Assembly (NCBI GenBank): GCA_003349885.1
Contig: QFXC01000011.1
Location: 878,360-942,359, forward strand
Length of the DNA: 64,000 bases
Source of the DNA: an endosymbiont of Galathealinum brachiosum
Lineage (GTDB): Bacteria > Pseudomonadota > Gammaproteobacteria > SZUA-229
Reading direction: 5' to 3'
The number at the start of each line of letters is the position of its first letter. The stretch's first letter is position 1. Below, piece after piece: positions 1 through 9,375 of this stretch. The position numbers and the translations under genes were made by a program. The notes below the pieces were generated by a model. The model was not told the origin of the DNA and ran no database searches. It worked only from the letters and a program-made list of their open reading frames with translations.

Positions 1-5
1 GGTAT

Positions 6-650
6 TTAACTATTCTTTTGAGACAAATCACTGGCAACCTGAAGTAGTTTTTCTTTGCTAACTACGCCATTAAGCATCTGGTCATCAAAAACAAAGGTGG
101 GCACGCTTTTCGCCTGTATAGCCCCCGCGTACTGTAAATAACGCAACAGGCTGCCCGGTACGGAGTCGGGTGGCCCATTGGTGTGTTTATCGCTCCATGC
201 CTGATTAACCAGGTTTTCAGGAATATTGTTTTGTCTGGCTATGTCCCTAAGTACCGATTCATCACCAATATTTTTGCCTTCAATGAAATATGCGCTGAAT
301 AACTGCTCGTGTAACGGATAAAAAACATCGGCTCCCAACGGTTTAACTGCCTCGCTGAGTAATAAGGCTTTTCGTGAGTTTGTGGTCATGGTTTGTTCGT
401 GCAATTTAATGCCTTCATCATCTGCAAGTTGAAGAAGGTTTCTGGTCATTTCATCCCAGGTTTCCTGTTCATAATTCAGCATTTTTACTGAATGACCTTC
501 CTGTGGGGTTTCCGGGTGTATCTCGATAAAGCACCAGTTAATTTTTAAATCATAAATTTCACGAAGTGCCTTAAGTCTCAGGTGTCCGATAAAGCAGAAA
601 GGGCAGATATAATCACTGAGTATAGAGATTTTTAACTCTGGTTTCTTCAT
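6..650 (-). CDS. DsbA/FrnE-family thiol oxidoreductase
   Basis: Predicted thioredoxin-fold oxidoreductase of the DsbA family, FrnE-like branch (214 aa, usual length for the family). The CPFC active-site motif is at residues 16-19, right after the first beta strand, and a SVPTF segment near the C-terminus supplies the cis-proline loop. There is no signal peptide, so it is probably cytoplasmic, like other FrnE proteins, which act in thiol redox chemistry or 2-hydroxychromene-carboxylate-isomerase-like reactions. An upstream in-frame start would add 17 residues; the ATG at 650 is preferred because the fold begins at once after it. The gene is complete although it ends 5 bp from the window edge. 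The substrate is unknown. Confidence 0.85.
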   Translation of the reverse strand: MKKPELKISILSDYICPFCFIGHLRLKALREIYDLKINWCFIEIHPETPQEGHSVKMLNYEQETWDEMTRNLLQLADDEGIKLHEQTMTTNSRKALLLSEAVKPLGADVFYPLHEQLFSAYFIEGKNIGDESVLRDIARQNNIPENLVNQAWSDKHTNGPPDSVPGSLLRYLQYAGAIQAKSVPTFVFDDQMLNGVVSKEKLLQVASDLSQKNS

Positions 651-769
651 GGGGCAACCTGTTTGGTCTGTATAATTAGACAATAGTCTGATTATTATCA
701 TAAATCAAACTCGAACTATGCAGCTTCACAGTCTAAACTCTGGGTAGTTAGTCAATTCACGGAAAAATT

Positions 770-1180
770 ATGAAGCGCTTATTAATCGCCTGTTTTACTT
801 TATTGATGTTTAATCAACAAGCTATAGCCAGAGATTTTGAAGGTGCTTATGCGGTTTATGGTGCTGGAGGGGAGAGCTGCAAGGCATATCTGGAGTCAAT
901 GAAAACGGGTAAAAAACAGGATTATTTTATTGACTGGACTATTGGGTATCTGACGGCATTTAATGTCATTATGCCGAATACCTACAATATTTTAGGTGAG
1001 TCAGATTTTGCTGAAACACAGGGCTGGTTACAGCGTCATTGCAATCGATATCCCAAGCAGTTGTATATTAATGCTGCGATTAAACTGACTGAAGTGCTAT
1101 ACCCTTTACGTTATCAGTCCGGGATGAAGAAACAGGCCCCAGCCCCGACACTAAAAGATGTGGGTAAAGCGGTTAAATAA
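770..1180 (+). CDS. Small periplasmic protein, Rap1a/HdeA-like size
   Basis: Uncharacterised 136-aa exported protein. Residues 1-20 form a signal peptide ending in AIA. The mature part is about 116 aa with two cysteines (C37 and C91) that could form one disulfide, and a central DWTIGYLTAFN helix. A small helical periplasmic protein with one disulfide resembles the Rap1a/Tai and HdeA-type folds, but I cannot assign it to either with certainty. It stands alone, divergent from the oxidoreductase on its left and convergent with the permease on its right. No partner or effector is nearby. Confidence 0.7.
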   Translation: MKRLLIACFTLLMFNQQAIARDFEGAYAVYGAGGESCKAYLESMKTGKKQDYFIDWTIGYLTAFNVIMPNTYNILGESDFAETQGWLQRHCNRYPKQLYINAAIKLTEVLYPLRYQSGMKKQAPAPTLKDVGKAVK

Positions 1181-1192
1181 GTCAGTTTATTT

Positions 1193-1984
1193 CTAACTCG
1201 AAAATAAATATATCGCCAGCCCTATCAACAGTAATGCAAAAACACGTTTCAGTTTCTTTACCTCAAGTTTATGTGCAAGACTGGCTCCCAGTGGGGCAAA
1301 TAAAACACTGCTCAGGCTTATGCTAACAAGTGCAGGAAGGTAAATGAATCCAGCTGAATATTGTGGAAGCTGGGTATGGCTCCAGCCTGTATACAGATAA
1401 CTTATCGCGCCGCCTATTGCGATAGGAAAACCGACAGCCGCAGACGTTGCAATGGCTTTATGTATGCTGCTGCCATGCCACATTAACCAGGGCACAGTCA
1501 TGCTGCCGCCACCAATACCGACAATGGATGAAATAAATCCGATAACACCTCCGCTAATATTAAAATTAAATAAAGAGGGAGATTCATTGTGGCTGCTCGC
1601 TTTGATACCCCAGAGCATATATGCCGCAACACTTAATTCAAAAAGTGCAAATACAGGTTTTAAAATATCACTACTTAAAATACCGGCAAATAGCCCACCG
1701 AACCATGCGCCCAGAAGAATAGCAGGTGTGAGTTTAGCTGCCCGACTCCAGTTGACTGCCTGATGTTGATGGTGACTGTAAACGGATGAAATAGAAGTGA
1801 AGAGAATACTGGCTAGAGATGTGCCTAAAGCCATATGCATGATAATGTCGTCAGGCATGCCCTGGTGGATAAAAATAGCGGCAAGCATGGGTACGATTAT
1901 CAGGCCACCACCTACACCTAACAGGCCGGCAAGTACACCTACAACTGAGCCTAATAATAAGTAGAGAGAGGTTTCGATTATCAT
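1193..1984 (-). CDS. TauE/SafE-family sulfite/anion permease
   Basis: Inner-membrane protein of 263 aa with about eight hydrophobic segments. It has the internal duplication typical of TauE/SafE transporters: a glycine-rich GLLGVGGGLIIVP segment near residue 20 and a second SIVGIGGGSMTVP segment near residue 155. Family members move sulfite, sulfoacetate or other organosulfur anions across the inner membrane. No sulfur-metabolism gene lies next to it, so the substrate stays open. It lies downstream of rhlB on the same strand, separated by about 115 bp that hold a repeat-like hairpin, and so is probably transcribed separately. Confidence 0.9.
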   Translation of the reverse strand: MIIETSLYLLLGSVVGVLAGLLGVGGGLIIVPMLAAIFIHQGMPDDIIMHMALGTSLASILFTSISSVYSHHQHQAVNWSRAAKLTPAILLGAWFGGLFAGILSSDILKPVFALFELSVAAYMLWGIKASSHNESPSLFNFNISGGVIGFISSIVGIGGGSMTVPWLMWHGSSIHKAIATSAAVGFPIAIGGAISYLYTGWSHTQLPQYSAGFIYLPALVSISLSSVLFAPLGASLAHKLEVKKLKRVFALLLIGLAIYLFSS

Positions 1985-2033
1985 ATTAACGGTGATTTTG
2001 AGGCCCCGATCGCAATCTAAAGTTTGTTAATCT

Positions 2034-2061
2034 GCTCCTGTAGGAGCGATCTTTAGATCGC
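2034..2061. repeat. REP-like double palindrome
   Basis: Two back-to-back palindromes: GCTCCTGTAGGAGC (2034-2047), then GCGATC-TTTA-GATCGC (2046-2061). The TGTAGGAGCGA...TCGCGA pattern is a familiar intergenic repeat type in gammaproteobacteria. It lies between the end of rhlB and the start of the TauE-like gene. There is no T-tract, so it is not a classical terminator. It shares its TGTAGGAG start with the repeats at 11609 and 36256. Confidence 0.65.
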
Positions 2062-2098
2062 GATGGGTGTATGAAAATATAGTTTAGAACCAGACCGT

Positions 2099-3442
2099 TT
2101 AATTGTCAGAAGTAGCCTTCTTGGACTGGTGTGAATTATGCGACTTATGTTTGCTATGGTTCCGATTATGGTGTCGGTTTCCCTGCTGATTTCGATTACC
2201 AGACCGGTTACCAGGTCTATGGCCGTGTTTATTGTTGCCGCCATATCGTTCAACTTTAGCTCTAGGTTTGAGCTCTACCAGTAGTTCGCTGGATACACCT
2301 TCATTTGGAATTGAATGCTTTATGTACTCTTCAATTTCCGGAAGATAATGTGCATAGTCTTCACAGGCAAAACTAATTGCCGTGCCAGACGCACCGGCGC
2401 GAGCCGTTCTTCCTATGCGGTGTACATAATCTTCAGCCATTTGAGGTAAGTCGAAGTTGAATACATGGCTTACTTCAGGTATGTGTAAACCACGAGCGGC
2501 GACATCGGTTGCAACAAGAATGGTGCTTTCACCGTCCTGGAATTTTTTTAACAGACTCTGACGTTTTTTCTGTGGCACATCACCGGATAGAATGGCTGGT
2601 GGCATATCATTGCCTGTTAGCCAGGCATTAATGTTTTCAGCAACTCGTTTGGTATTAACAAAAACGATGCTGCGTGTAGGTTGTTCTTTTAGTATCAGAC
2701 CAATTAAAAGACGAATTTTCTCATCGTTTGCGGGGTAATAAACCCGTTCTTCTATTTTATCGGCGGTACGGTTTTCAGATTTTATCTTAATGTGCTTTGG
2801 CGCGTTCATCAGGTCGTAAGCCAGTTCCTGTACCCGGAAAGACAGGGTTGCAGAAAATAACATGCTCAGACGATGCTGGGGCTCGGGGCAGCGACGAATT
2901 AAATAACGGATATCGTTTATAAAGCCCAGGTCAAACATGCGATCAGCTTCATCTAAAACAAGCGATTGCACCATTTTCAGGTTATATACGTGTTTTTTGA
3001 AAAAATCGATCAGACGACCCGGTGTGCCAATAAGAATATCAACGCCATCCGTAATGGACTGCTGTTGTTTTTCATAATCTGTGCCACCGTATATTAAAGC
3101 CAGTTTAAGACCGGTATTTTTTCCAATTAATAACGCATCTTTGTGAATCTGAATAGCCAGTTCACGGGTTGGTGCAAGTATTAATGCACGGGGCTGGTTT
3201 GGCTTGCGATGTTCAGGAGGTTGTTCTGTTAAGAGTTTATTGTAAACAGCAACCAGAAAGGCAATGGTTTTACCTGTTCCGGTTTGTGCTTCGCCTGCAA
3301 CATCCTCGCCACCCAGTGATATTGGAAGGCTATCGGCCTGAATAGGGGTGCATTGTTGAAATCCGGCCTGATTCAATCCTTGCAGAAGTGAGTCAGGTAA
3401 TTTATATTGATCAAATCTTTGATCAGTTAAGTGTGTGCTCAT
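2099..3442 (-). CDS. rhlB: ATP-dependent RNA helicase RhlB
   Basis: DEAD-box RNA helicase, 447 aa. The motifs appear in order: AQTGTGKT (Walker A), PTRELA, TPGRLID, DEADRMFD, SAT, and the C-terminal HRIGRTARAG. The N-terminus (STHLTDQRF) and the NMLFSATL-like context (here SMLFSATLSFRVQELA) match RhlB rather than RhlE. The last 50 or so residues form a low-complexity Asn/His/Arg/Lys tail likely to bind RNA or RNase E. RhlB unwinds RNA for the degradosome. The divergent placement against trxA with rho beyond it is the same as in E. coli and supports the call. Confidence 0.95.
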   Translation of the reverse strand: MSTHLTDQRFDQYKLPDSLLQGLNQAGFQQCTPIQADSLPISLGGEDVAGEAQTGTGKTIAFLVAVYNKLLTEQPPEHRKPNQPRALILAPTRELAIQIHKDALLIGKNTGLKLALIYGGTDYEKQQQSITDGVDILIGTPGRLIDFFKKHVYNLKMVQSLVLDEADRMFDLGFINDIRYLIRRCPEPQHRLSMLFSATLSFRVQELAYDLMNAPKHIKIKSENRTADKIEERVYYPANDEKIRLLIGLILKEQPTRSIVFVNTKRVAENINAWLTGNDMPPAILSGDVPQKKRQSLLKKFQDGESTILVATDVAARGLHIPEVSHVFNFDLPQMAEDYVHRIGRTARAGASGTAISFACEDYAHYLPEIEEYIKHSIPNEGVSSELLVELKPRAKVERYGGNNKHGHRPGNRSGNRNQQGNRHHNRNHSKHKSHNSHQSKKATSDN

Positions 3443-3613
3443 TGCCTTAGCATATAGTATGCAGCCGGACTGTACAAATCTGTAAAATTAGCTAATATGG
3501 TTTTTACCGAAAACATATAATAAACAACCCATCTATATAGTGACTCTGCTTGGTTAATAATAATTCAAGAAATACTATAGATATGGAGAATCCTAACCCG
3601 GAGGTTAAACACT

Positions 3614-3937
3614 GTGAGTGAGATCGTTCATGTATCTGATGACAGTTTTGAAAGTGATGTATTAAATTCTGATGTGCCAGTATTGGTTGATTACTGGGCT
3701 GAATGGTGTGGGCCATGCAAGATGATTGCCCCCATACTTGAAGAAATAGCCGGTGATTATGATGGTAAAGTGAAAATCACAAAATTAAATATAGACGAGA
3801 ACCCGGGAACACCGCCTAAATTTGGTATTCGTGGTATCCCTACACTGATGTTATTTAAAAATGGTGAGGTTGAAGCGACTAAAGTGGGTGCTTTATCAAA
3901 ATCACAATTAACTGCATTTTTAGATAGTAATATCTAA
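3614..3937 (+). CDS. trxA: Thioredoxin 1
   Basis: Cytoplasmic thioredoxin, 107 aa, the normal length. The active site WCGPCK is at residues 31-36 and the cis-proline at P76 (RGIPT). It reduces protein disulfides and is itself reduced by thioredoxin reductase. The start is a GTG at 3614 with a good ribosome binding site (CCGGAGG) about 10 bp upstream. It is divergent from rhlB and followed by a strong hairpin, so it can be transcribed apart from rho. Confidence 0.98.
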   Translation: MSEIVHVSDDSFESDVLNSDVPVLVDYWAEWCGPCKMIAPILEEIAGDYDGKVKITKLNIDENPGTPPKFGIRGIPTLMLFKNGEVEATKVGALSKSQLTAFLDSNI

Positions 3938-3950
3938 TGGTTGTTCAGAG

Positions 3951-3989
3951 ATCCGGGGCGTTTACTTAAATGTAGACGTTCCGGATTTT
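3951..3989 (+). terminator. Intrinsic terminator after trxA
   Basis: Long hairpin: the arm ATCCGGGGCGTTTAC (3951-3965) pairs with GTAGACGTTCCGGAT (3972-3986) around a short loop. G-U pairs cover the apparent mismatches. TTTTG follows. It sits 13 bp after the trxA stop codon. Confidence 0.75.
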
Positions 3990-4018
3990 GTGTGGTAAAG
4001 TTCGCAGCAAGTAAATTA

Positions 4019-4056
4019 ATCGCAGCCGGCAAATTCTTAGCCGACCTTAATGCGAT
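4019..4056 (+). promoter_or_regulatory. Hairpin in the rho leader region
   Basis: The outer stem ATCGCA (4019-4024) pairs with TGCGAT (4051-4056). Inside it GCCGGC faces GCCGAC with one mismatch. It lies about 130 bp before the rho start, in the 250-bp gap between trxA and rho. rho is autoregulated in other enterics and pseudomonads, so a structured leader is plausible. The role here is inferred. Confidence 0.35.
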
Positions 4057-4188
4057 CAAAAATCAGACCTAATCAAGGCTGAATAAAAACCTAATAATAT
4101 AAGTCAAATAAAGTCATTTAAAAAACCTAAATTAAATTTTACTAACCTATATTCCGTCTAATCCCTATCTCTCAAAAAAATTCTAACT

Positions 4189-5448
4189 ATGAATCTATCT
4201 GAATTAAAGAAAAAAGCTCCATCTGAACTTGTTGAACTAGCTCAATCCATGAAACTGGATAATTTAGCCCGAGCTAAAAAACAGGACATTATATTTGCCA
4301 TATTAAAAGCACACGCTAAAAGCGGTGAGGATATATTTGGTGATGGTGTTCTGGAAATACTACAGGATGGCTTTGGCTTTTTAAGATCGGCAGAAGGTTC
4401 ATACCTGGCTGGCCCTGATGACATTTACGTATCGCCAAGTCAGATTAGACGTTTTGGTTTAAGAACCGGAGATACTTTAGCAGGTAAAATTAGACCACCA
4501 AAAGATAGCGAGCGTTATTTCGCTATGCTTAAAGTTGATACCATCAACTTTGACCCACCGGAACATGCAAAAAATAAAATCGCTTTTGAAAACTTAACGC
4601 CATTACACCCTGAGCAGCGACTAAGTCTTGAGCGTGGAAATGGTAGTTCAGAAGATATAACCGGTCGTATTATTGATCTGGTTTCACCAATTGGTAAAGG
4701 GCAGCGTGGTTTGATTGTTTCGCCACCAAAAGCCGGTAAGACAATGTTGCTCAGCAACCTTGCTCAGTCAATAGCCGCTAATCATCCAGAATGTTATCTA
4801 ATTGTGTTACTGATTGATGAGCGGCCTGAAGAAGTAACCGAAATGCAACGCATGGTGCGCGGTGAAGTGGTTTCATCAACCTTTGATGAGCCAGCCAGTC
4901 GTCATGTACAGGTAGCCGAAATGGTTATCGAAAAAGCCAAACGTTTAGCTGAGCATAAAAAAGACGTGGTTATATTATTAGACTCAATCACGCGTTTAGC
5001 TCGAGCTTATAACACGGTAATCCCTTCATCCGGTAAAGTACTAACCGGTGGTGTAGATGCCCACGCATTACATCGTCCTAAACGTTTCTTTGGTGCAGCA
5101 CGTAATATTGAAGAAGGCGGAAGTATTACTATTCTTGCTACAGCACTAGTAGATACAGGTTCAAAAATGGACGAAGTTATCTACGAAGAATTCAAAGGTA
5201 CAGGTAACTCTGAAATACACCTTGATCGTAAGATTACGGAAAAACGTATTTACCCTGGTATTAATATCAACCGTTCTGGTACACGTCGTGAAGAAAAACT
5301 GACGGATCCGGAAGAGCTGCAAATGATGTGGGTACTGCGTAAAGTATTACACCCAATGAATGAGACTGCAGCAATTGAGTTTATGCTAGAGCGTCTTGCG
5401 TCAACAAAAACCAACACAGAATTCTTCGACCTAATGAAGAAGGGTTAG
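4189..5448 (+). CDS. rho: Transcription termination factor Rho
   Basis: Hexameric RNA-dependent ATPase that ends transcription, 419 aa, the usual length. The N-terminal Rho_N helical region is at residues 1-46, followed by a cold-shock-like RNA-binding domain with GFGFLRS near residue 62. The ATPase domain carries the PPKAGKT Walker A near residue 180 and a [13 protein letters not shown]alker B region. The R-loop ([12 protein letters not shown]) and Q-loop region are intact. No rhoL-like leader gene is obvious. The TAG stop codon is the first part of a long hairpin. Confidence 0.98.
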   Translation: MNLSELKKKAPSELVELAQSMKLDNLARAKKQDIIFAILKAHAKSGEDIFGDGVLEILQDGFGFLRSAEGSYLAGPDDIYVSPSQIRRFGLRTGDTLAGKIRPPKDSERYFAMLKVDTINFDPPEHAKNKIAFENLTPLHPEQRLSLERGNGSSEDITGRIIDLVSPIGKGQRGLIVSPPKAGKTMLLSNLAQSIAANHPECYLIVLLIDERPEEVTEMQRMVRGEVVSSTFDEPASRHVQVAEMVIEKAKRLAEHKKDVVILLDSITRLARAYNTVIPSSGKVLTGGVDAHALHRPKRFFGAARNIEEGGSITILATALVDTGSKMDEVIYEEFKGTGNSEIHLDRKITEKRIYPGININRSGTRREEKLTDPEELQMMWVLRKVLHPMNETAAIEFMLERLASTKTNTEFFDLMKKG

Positions 5449-5489
5449 TCACGACCGTTTGCACTCAATGTGCAAACGCAGCGTGACTA
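5446..5489 (+). terminator. Hairpin at the rho stop codon
   Basis: The outer stem TAGTCACG (5446-5453) pairs with CGTGACTA (5482-5489), and the inner stem GTTTGCAC (5457-5464) with GTGCAAAC (5470-5477). The stem starts on the rho stop codon. There is no T-tract, so it may stabilise the 3' end rather than terminate. Two further small palindromes follow: GCCCGGT/ACCGGGC at 5492-5510 and TGGCGC/GCGCCA at 5511-5524. Confidence 0.5.
5450..5481. repeat. 32-bp palindromic repeat, copy 1
   Basis: The 32-bp unit begins CACGACC and ends ACGCAG, with the palindrome GTTTGCAC-TCAAT-GTGCAAAC inside. An identical copy lies at 5586-5617, 136 bp downstream in the same orientation. Confidence 0.85.
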
Positions 5490-5585
5490 ACGCCCGGTCT
5501 GGAACCGGGCTGGCGCCTGCGCCATGGATGGCTTATACGAATCGAAAAATCTACGAAGCAATTTCTAACGAATTCCCTTGATGAA

Positions 5586-5617
5586 CACGACCGTTTGCAC
5601 TCAATGTGCAAACGCAG
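5586..5617. repeat. 32-bp palindromic repeat, copy 2
   Basis: Exact copy of the unit at 5450-5481. It lies between rho and the 3' end of the mechanosensitive channel gene. Here the outer flanks do not extend the stem as they do in copy 1. Confidence 0.85.
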
Positions 5618-5644
5618 TGCTCTCATAAAAATATCAAAAGCAAC

Positions 5645-7288
5645 CTAACTCTTCTCTTTATCTTTCTGCAGGTCAAAAGCCTGAATAACAAGTTGAGTAC
5701 CAGCAGATTCAACAATACCACTAACCTGTAAATTCACATCTTCACGATGGGCAAGGTACTCAGAAAAATCCCGTGTTTTAATATAAACATACAGCTCAAG
5801 CTCCTGTGCGTATTCTCCAAATTCAAGAAAACGTACTCTGGAATCTTTTTCGTCTATATATTCATGCTTATCTATAAGCTCTCGTAGTTTACCTAATACC
5901 TGCTTTATCTGTTCTGAAGTTGTTTCATAAGATAAACGTAAACGAGTACGATAGAGGATTTTATCTCGTTGAGTTAAATTTTCTATTTCACCTGAAGCAA
6001 ATTTTGAATTGGGAACATGCACAACGCTTCGAGCTAGTGTGCGTAACTGTGTTGCTCGTAAACCAATTTCTTCAACAGTACCAATGGTGTTGCCAAATTT
6101 ACAGAAATCACCTACGCGTACAGGGTGTGATACATAAATAATAATAGCACCAATCAAATCTTCTAATGACTTTTGTGCTGCAAGTGCAATAGCAATGCCA
6201 CCAACACCTAATCCAGCTAATAGTGCGGTAACTTCAAAACCTAAATTATCTATCCATGTAATACATGCAATCAAAATAAGAAGTAATTTTAAAGAGGTTG
6301 ATGCAGGTTTCAATAAAACAACACTGTCTTTTTGACCGCGATTGCGCATGCGATCGGCAAGTCGGTATATGATGAAGTCTACAACCCCCAACAGTACCCA
6401 TAGTATTGCCAGTATGAGTATGGTCTTTGTTTCAGAGACGGCACGCATAACTATTGTGGGCGCAATTAAATCAAATGTAGTTCGGACAAAGATGACGACT
6501 ATTAATAAACGCAGGGGACCAACTATAAATTTCAGCAATCTACTTTTATTAAATTTTTGATTTCTTTGTAAAATATTTATCAGTAAGAATGTAAATAAGT
6601 AAGATACAACAAACCCAATAAGCACCAGAAAGGTAAAAAGTATGAGTTGCCATAACTCAATGCCAGCGATGACATAACCAGGTATAATTTGAGATAGTGT
6701 TTCGCCTATTACTCCATAGCCAAACTCTTTATTTAATTCTGGAATTATTGCTACTGTTGCATTGGATATTTTCCAGATGGATATGCCATCACCACGCGGA
6801 ACACGTTGCATAAGAATATCTACAGGCCCATCTTTAGTCATTAACGTAGTAATTCGATCTCGATAGCCAGGTAAACCATCTTCTTTGTGACCTAACGGAA
6901 GGGTGCTTAATTCTTGTATATCAATTGACATAGCCCGTTTGGCAACGATAGATAGTTTTTCAGCCAGAGCCGGTCCTGTTAATTTAGTATTTTTTTGATT
7001 ATCTGAAAACGGCAGATTTCTTAAGTCCAGATAATTGACTGCAAGATCAAAGTCTTTACTGCGTATGGCTTTAGCAAGACCAAGCAGGCTGGATCTAGGT
7101 GTTGAGCGGTTGTATTCATCATAGGGGCCGGCGCCGGGCTCTTCAGTTAGTTCGTTAATGACATCTTCATTTGCCTGTTGTTTGTCAGCAAGGTCTTTTA
7201 TTGATATGGAATTAGTTTCGACCGAGTAGGCAGTGGCGGGTAATAAAAGACATATGAAGGTAAAAACAGCGCTCAGTGATTTTATCAT
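5645..7288 (-). CDS. MscS-family mechanosensitive channel with periplasmic N-domain
   Basis: Membrane channel of 547 aa. A signal peptide (1-20) leads into about 180 residues of periplasmic sequence. Several membrane helices run from about 210 to 360. The pore helix region follows (ALLAGLGVGGIAIALAAQ, near residue 360), then the cytoplasmic MscS beta domain (HPVRVGDFC, VHVPNSKF). This is the build of the larger MscS relatives such as YnaI and YbdG. It should open under membrane tension or sense osmotic downshock. It converges with rho and has its own upstream region. Ion preference cannot be read from the sequence. Confidence 0.92.
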   Translation of the reverse strand: MIKSLSAVFTFICLLLPATAYSVETNSISIKDLADKQQANEDVINELTEEPGAGPYDEYNRSTPRSSLLGLAKAIRSKDFDLAVNYLDLRNLPFSDNQKNTKLTGPALAEKLSIVAKRAMSIDIQELSTLPLGHKEDGLPGYRDRITTLMTKDGPVDILMQRVPRGDGISIWKISNATVAIIPELNKEFGYGVIGETLSQIIPGYVIAGIELWQLILFTFLVLIGFVVSYLFTFLLINILQRNQKFNKSRLLKFIVGPLRLLIVVIFVRTTFDLIAPTIVMRAVSETKTILILAILWVLLGVVDFIIYRLADRMRNRGQKDSVVLLKPASTSLKLLLILIACITWIDNLGFEVTALLAGLGVGGIAIALAAQKSLEDLIGAIIIYVSHPVRVGDFCKFGNTIGTVEEIGLRATQLRTLARSVVHVPNSKFASGEIENLTQRDKILYRTRLRLSYETTSEQIKQVLGKLRELIDKHEYIDEKDSRVRFLEFGEYAQELELYVYIKTRDFSEYLAHREDVNLQVSGIVESAGTQLVIQAFDLQKDKEKS

Positions 7289-7492
7289 GTTATGAAATCT
7301 TAAAGTGAAGTGATAGATATGGAGTATATTATAGTTTCAGTAAATGAATATATAATAAATGCTTCCGAGGTTTTGTAGATATTTATCGGAAAGGCTTATA
7401 TATGATAGCATGATGTCCAAATATCAATAACTGAACAAGAAAGTCAGTTATTTAGAATTAAATGAATAACATGTAAATCTGCGAATAATTAT

Positions 7493-8161
7493 ATGAATGC
7501 TGTTACTGAAAAAAACAATTTTCTCTATTTAGTCATATCGCTGGTATTTCTTCTATTGGCTGGAGCGCTTGTCGATCAGTTTCCAAATAATATTGGTCAT
7601 CATATTATCCAGGCCGTGACTGTAATAACACTGGCAGCAGGTGTTGCTGGGTTTAAAACGTCGAAAGTATGGTTTCATACGGGGTTAGGTTTTGCTGCTT
7701 TAGTTCTTGTTGTGGTTGTCCTGAACGTGTTGCTTGATATCGCTGGACTGAGTTATCTGCATTTGTTTTTTTTAACTACTTTCTATTCCTGGGTTACCTG
7801 GCTGGCTGCAAGGCAGGTATTATTTACCGGGCCAATAGATGGTAATAAAATTATTGGTGCGATCTGTATTTATTTGTTAATGGGGTTGATCTGGACTATG
7901 TTTTATTTATTTATAGCTCAGGCAATACCAGGCGCATTTAATGGTCTTCAGCATGTGGTCTGGTATGATAATTTCGCTGATGTTGCTTATTATAGTTTTG
8001 TTACCCTGACAACTCTTGGTTACGGTGATATTAGCCCGGTAGCGCCTGTTGCTCGTTTTCTGGTTTATATGGAAGCGATAGTTGGGGTGTTTTATATGGC
8101 TATTTTAGTGGCAAGTTTGATTGGTGTGAAAATTTCTGCTGTACAGGCAGATAAAGAGTAA
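7493..8161 (+). CDS. Two-pore-helix potassium channel family protein
   Basis: Inner-membrane channel protein of 222 aa with about five or six hydrophobic segments. The last two bracket a K+ selectivity filter, TLTTLGYGDI at residues 171-180. No cytoplasmic RCK/TrkA-N domain follows, so gating must come from elsewhere. Similar small ion-channel proteins are common and mostly unstudied. It begins a rightward row of four membrane-related genes; the next gene starts 61 bp downstream, so co-transcription is possible. Confidence 0.88.
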   Translation: MNAVTEKNNFLYLVISLVFLLLAGALVDQFPNNIGHHIIQAVTVITLAAGVAGFKTSKVWFHTGLGFAALVLVVVVLNVLLDIAGLSYLHLFFLTTFYSWVTWLAARQVLFTGPIDGNKIIGAICIYLLMGLIWTMFYLFIAQAIPGAFNGLQHVVWYDNFADVAYYSFVTLTTLGYGDISPVAPVARFLVYMEAIVGVFYMAILVASLIGVKISAVQADKE

Positions 8162-8222
8162 TTCCTTTATTAAAGGGAAGTAGCATTGTGTAGAAAAAAA
8201 CATAAAATATTAAGGATAAGAA

Positions 8223-9293
8223 ATGAGATCAAATGAATTTACGAGTAATGCCATAGAGGCGGCAATCCGTTTAGGTTTACTGTTTATGCTGGCAGTCTGG
8301 TGTTTTGAAATAATAAAACCATTTGTTGTGCCCGTAGTCTGGGGTTTGATTATTGCGGTTGCTATCTATCCTTTATTTATCAAATTGAAATCAGGCGTAG
8401 GTGGTAGAAATAAACTTGCTTCAATTATTTACACTGTCATAGCACTGACTATTTTAATTACGCCAAGTGTAATGATCTCAAATTCAATTATCGATACATC
8501 AGCTGCCATTACTGAACGGTATCAGCAAGGTGCATTAGAGATACCAGCAGCAAATGAAAGTGTAAAAGAATGGCCGTTAGTGGGTGAAAAACTGTATAAC
8601 GCATGGTCTCTCGCATCTAAAGATCTTGAAAAATCTATAAAAACATATGAATCACAGTTAAAGAAAATAGGTGAGGCAGTTGTGGGGATTGCTGCAGGTG
8701 TAGGTGGCGGCGTATTACAGTTTGTTTTATCTATTATTATCTCTGGTATATTTCTTGCCAATGCTACAGGTGCGTATGAGGTGACGATAAAAATATTTTC
8801 TCGCCTGACTACTAATGAGCAGGGTAAGGATTATGCAGATTTATCCAAGTTAACTATTCGTAGTGTTGCTCAGGGGGTATTAGGAGTAGCGATGATACAG
8901 GCGGTATTATCTGCGTTGGGCATGATAGTTATGGGTGTGCCTGGTTGGGGTTTATGGACGTTTTTTGTACTGGTTGCGGCGATTGCCCAGTTACCCCCTA
9001 TTTTAGTACTGGCTTTTGTATCAGCGTATGTTTTCTCTGTAGCTGAAAGTACACCAGCCATTATATTTCTTATTTACTGTATATTAATTAGTGCCAGTGA
9101 CGGATTTTTAAAGCCTTTATTTCTGGGTAGAGGAATGGATACACCCATGCTGGTTATACTGTTGGGTGCAATTGGAGGCATGATGTTATCTGGGATTATT
9201 GGTTTATTTGTTGGCGCAATAGTTCTGGCTTTAGGTTATGAACTGTTTATGGCCTGGCTGAATGATGAAAAAATTGTCGCCGAAGAAACTTAA
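8223..9293 (+). CDS. AI-2E family transporter
   Basis: Polytopic inner-membrane protein of 356 aa with the AI-2E (PF01594-type) pattern: N-terminal hydrophobic pair, a soluble segment at about 95-155, then five or six helices. Conserved-looking segments include PFVVPVVWGLIIAVAIYP and the C-terminal GAIGGMMLSGIIGLFVGAIVLALGYEL region. Family members include proposed autoinducer-2 exporters and Na+/H+ antiporters, so the substrate is uncertain. It follows the K+ channel gene and precedes the HlyD-type adaptor gene by 82 bp. Confidence 0.9.
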   Translation: MRSNEFTSNAIEAAIRLGLLFMLAVWCFEIIKPFVVPVVWGLIIAVAIYPLFIKLKSGVGGRNKLASIIYTVIALTILITPSVMISNSIIDTSAAITERYQQGALEIPAANESVKEWPLVGEKLYNAWSLASKDLEKSIKTYESQLKKIGEAVVGIAAGVGGGVLQFVLSIIISGIFLANATGAYEVTIKIFSRLTTNEQGKDYADLSKLTIRSVAQGVLGVAMIQAVLSALGMIVMGVPGWGLWTFFVLVAAIAQLPPILVLAFVSAYVFSVAESTPAIIFLIYCILISASDGFLKPLFLGRGMDTPMLVILLGAIGGMMLSGIIGLFVGAIVLALGYELFMAWLNDEKIVAEET

Positions 9294-9375
9294 TTCGAAA
9301 CATCTTCAATAAATAATATTATTTTCGATGTGATTATTCGTTAATGATGAAATATAAAATAGCTGAGGTTTAAAA

